NCBI GenBank assembly: GCA_035582835.1
Contig: JAYKAV010003077.1
Location: 1,157,906-1,221,905, forward strand
DNA: 64,000 nucleotides
Direction: 5' to 3'
Source: Phoebastria nigripes
Lineage: Eukaryota > Chordata > Aves > Procellariiformes > Diomedeidae
Made by a program: the position numbers and the translations under genes. This document shows positions 61,795 to 64,000 of this stretch, one piece after another (position 1 is the stretch's first letter; the number at the start of each line of letters is the position of its first letter). The notes under the pieces are model-generated. The model worked only from the letters and a program-made list of their open reading frames with translations, was not told where the DNA came from and ran no database searches.

Positions 61795-61865
61795 CTCCAA
61801 ACCTGCTCAGGATCACACAGGAAATGTGTGAAAACATTTATTAACAGGAATTAAAACTTCATCCC
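61795..61865 (-). mobile_element. MIR-like SINE fragment
   Basis: CTGCTCAGGATCACACAGGA, AATGTGTGAAAAC and ACAGGAATTAAAACTTC resemble the reverse complement of a MIR-like SINE segment reading CAAGGTCACACAG...AGTGGCAGAGCCAGGATTCGAACCC. Short and diverged. Confidence 0.45.
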
Positions 61866-62595
61866 TACGGTCAACATGGTACCTTAAAGGAAAGTTAGTC
61901 TTTTCCCTATGAAATAAAAGAGATTAACATGTTGAAAATGGGTGGTTTTGAAGCTCAAAGCTGTACATCACTTCAGCATCTCAATCATTTAGAAATTCAT
62001 TTCATGAAGTTAGGGGTGCCATTGGCCTCTCTCAGGATGGGTAGTTCATGCTGTTTGAAAAGATTCCCTTTTCTTTTCCTCTCAAGTCACAGTGGAGGGC
62101 AATGCCTGTGTGTGTCTGCAATTCTGACTATTTCCAAACAGCTCCCTGGATCTTGCTTGCTTCTTGATTTTACCCTTTACTTAGTATTTACGGTAGACAG
62201 ATACTAGAAAGCGCCTTTCAGAAAAGTGACTGTCTGAGGAAAGGAGCAGGTACAGTGCTATGGACAGGGCCAAAGCCCTCATCTCTCCTGCCCCGGTCAG
62301 CTGGGCTGGAGGCAGTTCTTCGTGCCAGTCATGAACCCTGTGGGGACGTGGGTGCTAACACATATCTACCTCAGGCTCTGCGGTACCCGCTTCAGGGTTA
62401 CATAAAGCTGAATAAAGCAGACATCACAGTGTAACAGATTTGGGTTTGGGTTTTTTATTGTTGTTTATTGTTTGTTTTAAAAGCCTGGAAACCTGATCTG
62501 ACCCTTCCATATGCCTTCCTATAGCCAAGTCTTGATTTTTGACACCTTGAAACATTAATGTACTGAGTTCTGCTGCGCTGCTGATGACTGTCTCT

Positions 62596-62660
62596 GTTAC
62601 TGTCCCTAATACACAGATGAGGAAATTGAGACCTACTCTAAGTAAAAGTCTTAACTTCTT
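62596..62660 (-). mobile_element. MIR-like SINE fragment
   Basis: ACACAGATGAGGAAATTGAG at about 62610 is close to the reverse-complemented MIR segment TTACAGATGAGGAAACTGAG, followed by ACCTACTCTAAGTAAAAGTC in place of GCACAGAGAGGTTAAGTGAC. Family assignment tentative. Confidence 0.5.
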
Positions 62661-63576
62661 AAAAGGAGAAAGTTCTTTCAATTATAACAGAATTTAACAT
62701 TATGAAAATGTACTTATTTTAGATGTTTTCTAAAGTTATCTCAGGGATTCAAAGAAAAGAAACCACAGTTCTGGTTTGTGCCAGTTAGTACTCTCCCAGG
62801 TAATACCATACACAGTTTGAGGGACAGCAAGCACCAACGACTGTTCCTAATAGCCGGCATGAATGGGCTTCCCCAGTTTTGGGGACAAAGTGCGTTTTGC
62901 CATCAGAGCCCAGGCTGTGCCATGTAGTGTGTTGTCTGCACTGGAGAAAAAGCTGTTGTCCATATAATTTACAGGTGTAAACAGAATATAATCCATGCTC
63001 AGAGGGTTGGAAAAGGAAGCACTGTACACCTACTTACCCTGGAAACCTCCTGCAGGGACATGTACATAGCAAATATGTATTCTTGTATATAAAAGGCTGT
63101 AAATACCTCTAGTAGAATATACGGTGTGTTTGTGAGGCTCAAGCTCGCTGTTCTTCCTCCTTGAAACAGCGAATTGTAATGATGACTTCAGGTACTGGAA
63201 GCAGTGTGAACACGTTACCAATGTGCTCCATGCAAGCTCATGGTAAATCCTGCTTCTTGGTGCTTATACATTTACAGTGCTATTGCTAGCTCCACGTGTG
63301 GTCAGGTCAGAAAGGTAGGAGCCACAGTCACTGAAATGCCAAACTGATGCAAGGAGATGGAGGAGCAAAAGGATGCTCCAAAGAGCATCCATCCAAAGAG
63401 CAAGGCAGAGCACTGAGGTCAAAGTGCAGGTTGGGAAGCCCGCTGCAAAAGTTGGGAGTCTGTAAGAAGGAGGGAGCAAGCTAGAACGAGGTCAGGAAGG
63501 CTGGTCAGGAGCAAGATCAGGGATGGACAGACTGGGAAGTGAAGCAGAAACTCGGATTGAGGGCAGACAACCTTGA

Positions 63577-63603
63577 CATACATGATCATGTATGATGCAT
63601 CAT
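63577..63603. repeat. Two overlapping perfect palindromes
   Basis: CATACATGATCATGTATG (63577-63594) is a perfect 18-base palindrome; ATGATGCATCAT (63592-63603) is a perfect 12-base palindrome sharing three bases with it. A run of ATG/CAT trinucleotides generates both. Confidence 0.92.
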
Positions 63604-64000
63604 GGGGTACCAAGTCCAGAAAAGAAGTGGGGTTATACGTCCAGGATAGATGCCAGGAGCAAGAATCAGAAATGTCTAGTGAAAACTAGTTTTCCAGATC
63701 TCTCTGTATCCTGTCCACAGACAGAATCGCCTCCAAAGAATGACCCATCCTGTCTTTAGCTGTGTGTTTATGAAAGGTGAGTTGAGCTATCCTCTGATGA
63801 TGTCTAGCTCTTTCATTTGTCTATAGAGAAAGCTCAGATGACTAGTTTGGATTAGACATTTAAATTTTGAATGACTAAAGTTGTGTAACGTGACTCATAC
63901 TGTTAAGGCTAGATGGGCACATGTTGATCTGGATTTGAATCGTAGCATTATAGTATATTAAAACATTATTCTTGAGGAAAAGAATTGAATTGAATTTGAA

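Larger units (their letters stand above)
60626..64000. other. About 3.4 kb of non-coding DNA
   Basis: No gene recognised. Two MIR-like fragments (61795-61865 and 62596-62660) and nested palindromes at 63577-63603. The longest frame is 60594-60968 (-), 124 codons, partly overlapping the CR1 tail and without a known domain. Confidence 0.58.

Noticed and set aside
28777..62480. Recurrent GGTTTGTTTTGG-type G/T-rich runs (28777, 31640, 42880, 62440)
   Set aside because: Low-complexity composition; no shared unit long enough to be a family and no four G3 runs for quadruplex.
63018..63060. - strand GTAAGT with an upstream CTGCAG, considered as a 12-base exon
   Set aside because: Too short, weak pyrimidine tract, no supporting frame.
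1..64000. CRISPR arrays, prophage or insertion sequences, endogenous retrovirus proteins, tRNA or rRNA genes
   Set aside because: No regularly spaced repeats, no recognisable transposase, gag, pol or env frames, and no cloverleaf or rRNA sequence recognised by eye; a tRNA scan and profile search were not possible.

Overview
The window looks like ordinary non-coding vertebrate nuclear DNA, most likely from a bird. It is AT-rich and CpG-poor, and it has no operons, no dense long reading frames and no Alu- or L1-like repeats. The recognisable interspersed repeats are CR1 LINE 3' ends, old MIR/CORE-type SINE pieces, and short palindromic MITE-like elements of a kind I associate with bird, crocodile and turtle genomes. 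CR1 copies sparse enough to leave many kilobases repeat-free fit a bird better than a turtle or crocodilian. Isolated single Ns, roughly every 1-2 kb, look like masked ambiguous bases in a consensus assembly rather than sequencing gaps.

I recognise no protein-coding gene from a known family. The open frames present are mostly 60-120 codons, lie on both strands at about the density expected by chance, and show no domain I can name. The best gene-related signal is a possible 36-base micro-exon at 644-679, with a good branch point, pyrimidine tract, AG acceptor and GTAAGT donor. If real, at least the left part of the window is intronic sequence of an unidentified gene on the + strand. Otherwise the window is intron or gene desert.

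Layout: 0-1.2 kb holds the micro-exon candidate, conserved-looking DNA and an old CR1 tail. From 1.2 to 10 kb there is little but a MIR-like fragment and a purine tract. At 10.1-10.8 kb a ~160-base direct duplication is joined to an inverted repeat, a compact rearrangement. From 16 to 25 kb there are seven degraded palindromic elements and a short CpG-retaining block. The 25-36 kb stretch is nearly featureless. At 36.5-36.7 kb a near-intact palindromic element splits a MIR-like SINE. At 44.2-44.5 kb there is a CR1 copy on the - strand. From 45 to 54 kb several AT-rich blocks with homeodomain, SOX or POU-like motifs could be conserved regulatory DNA, alongside a 49-base purine run and the longest open frame (209 codons, unsupported). 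The 55-64 kb stretch carries two more CR1 ends and two MIR-like fragments.

I did not find a new biological system. The items most worth checking are the micro-exon, the duplication plus inverted-repeat structure, the nested palindromic element, and the candidate conserved blocks. All repeat names rest on remembered consensus patterns, not on a database search.
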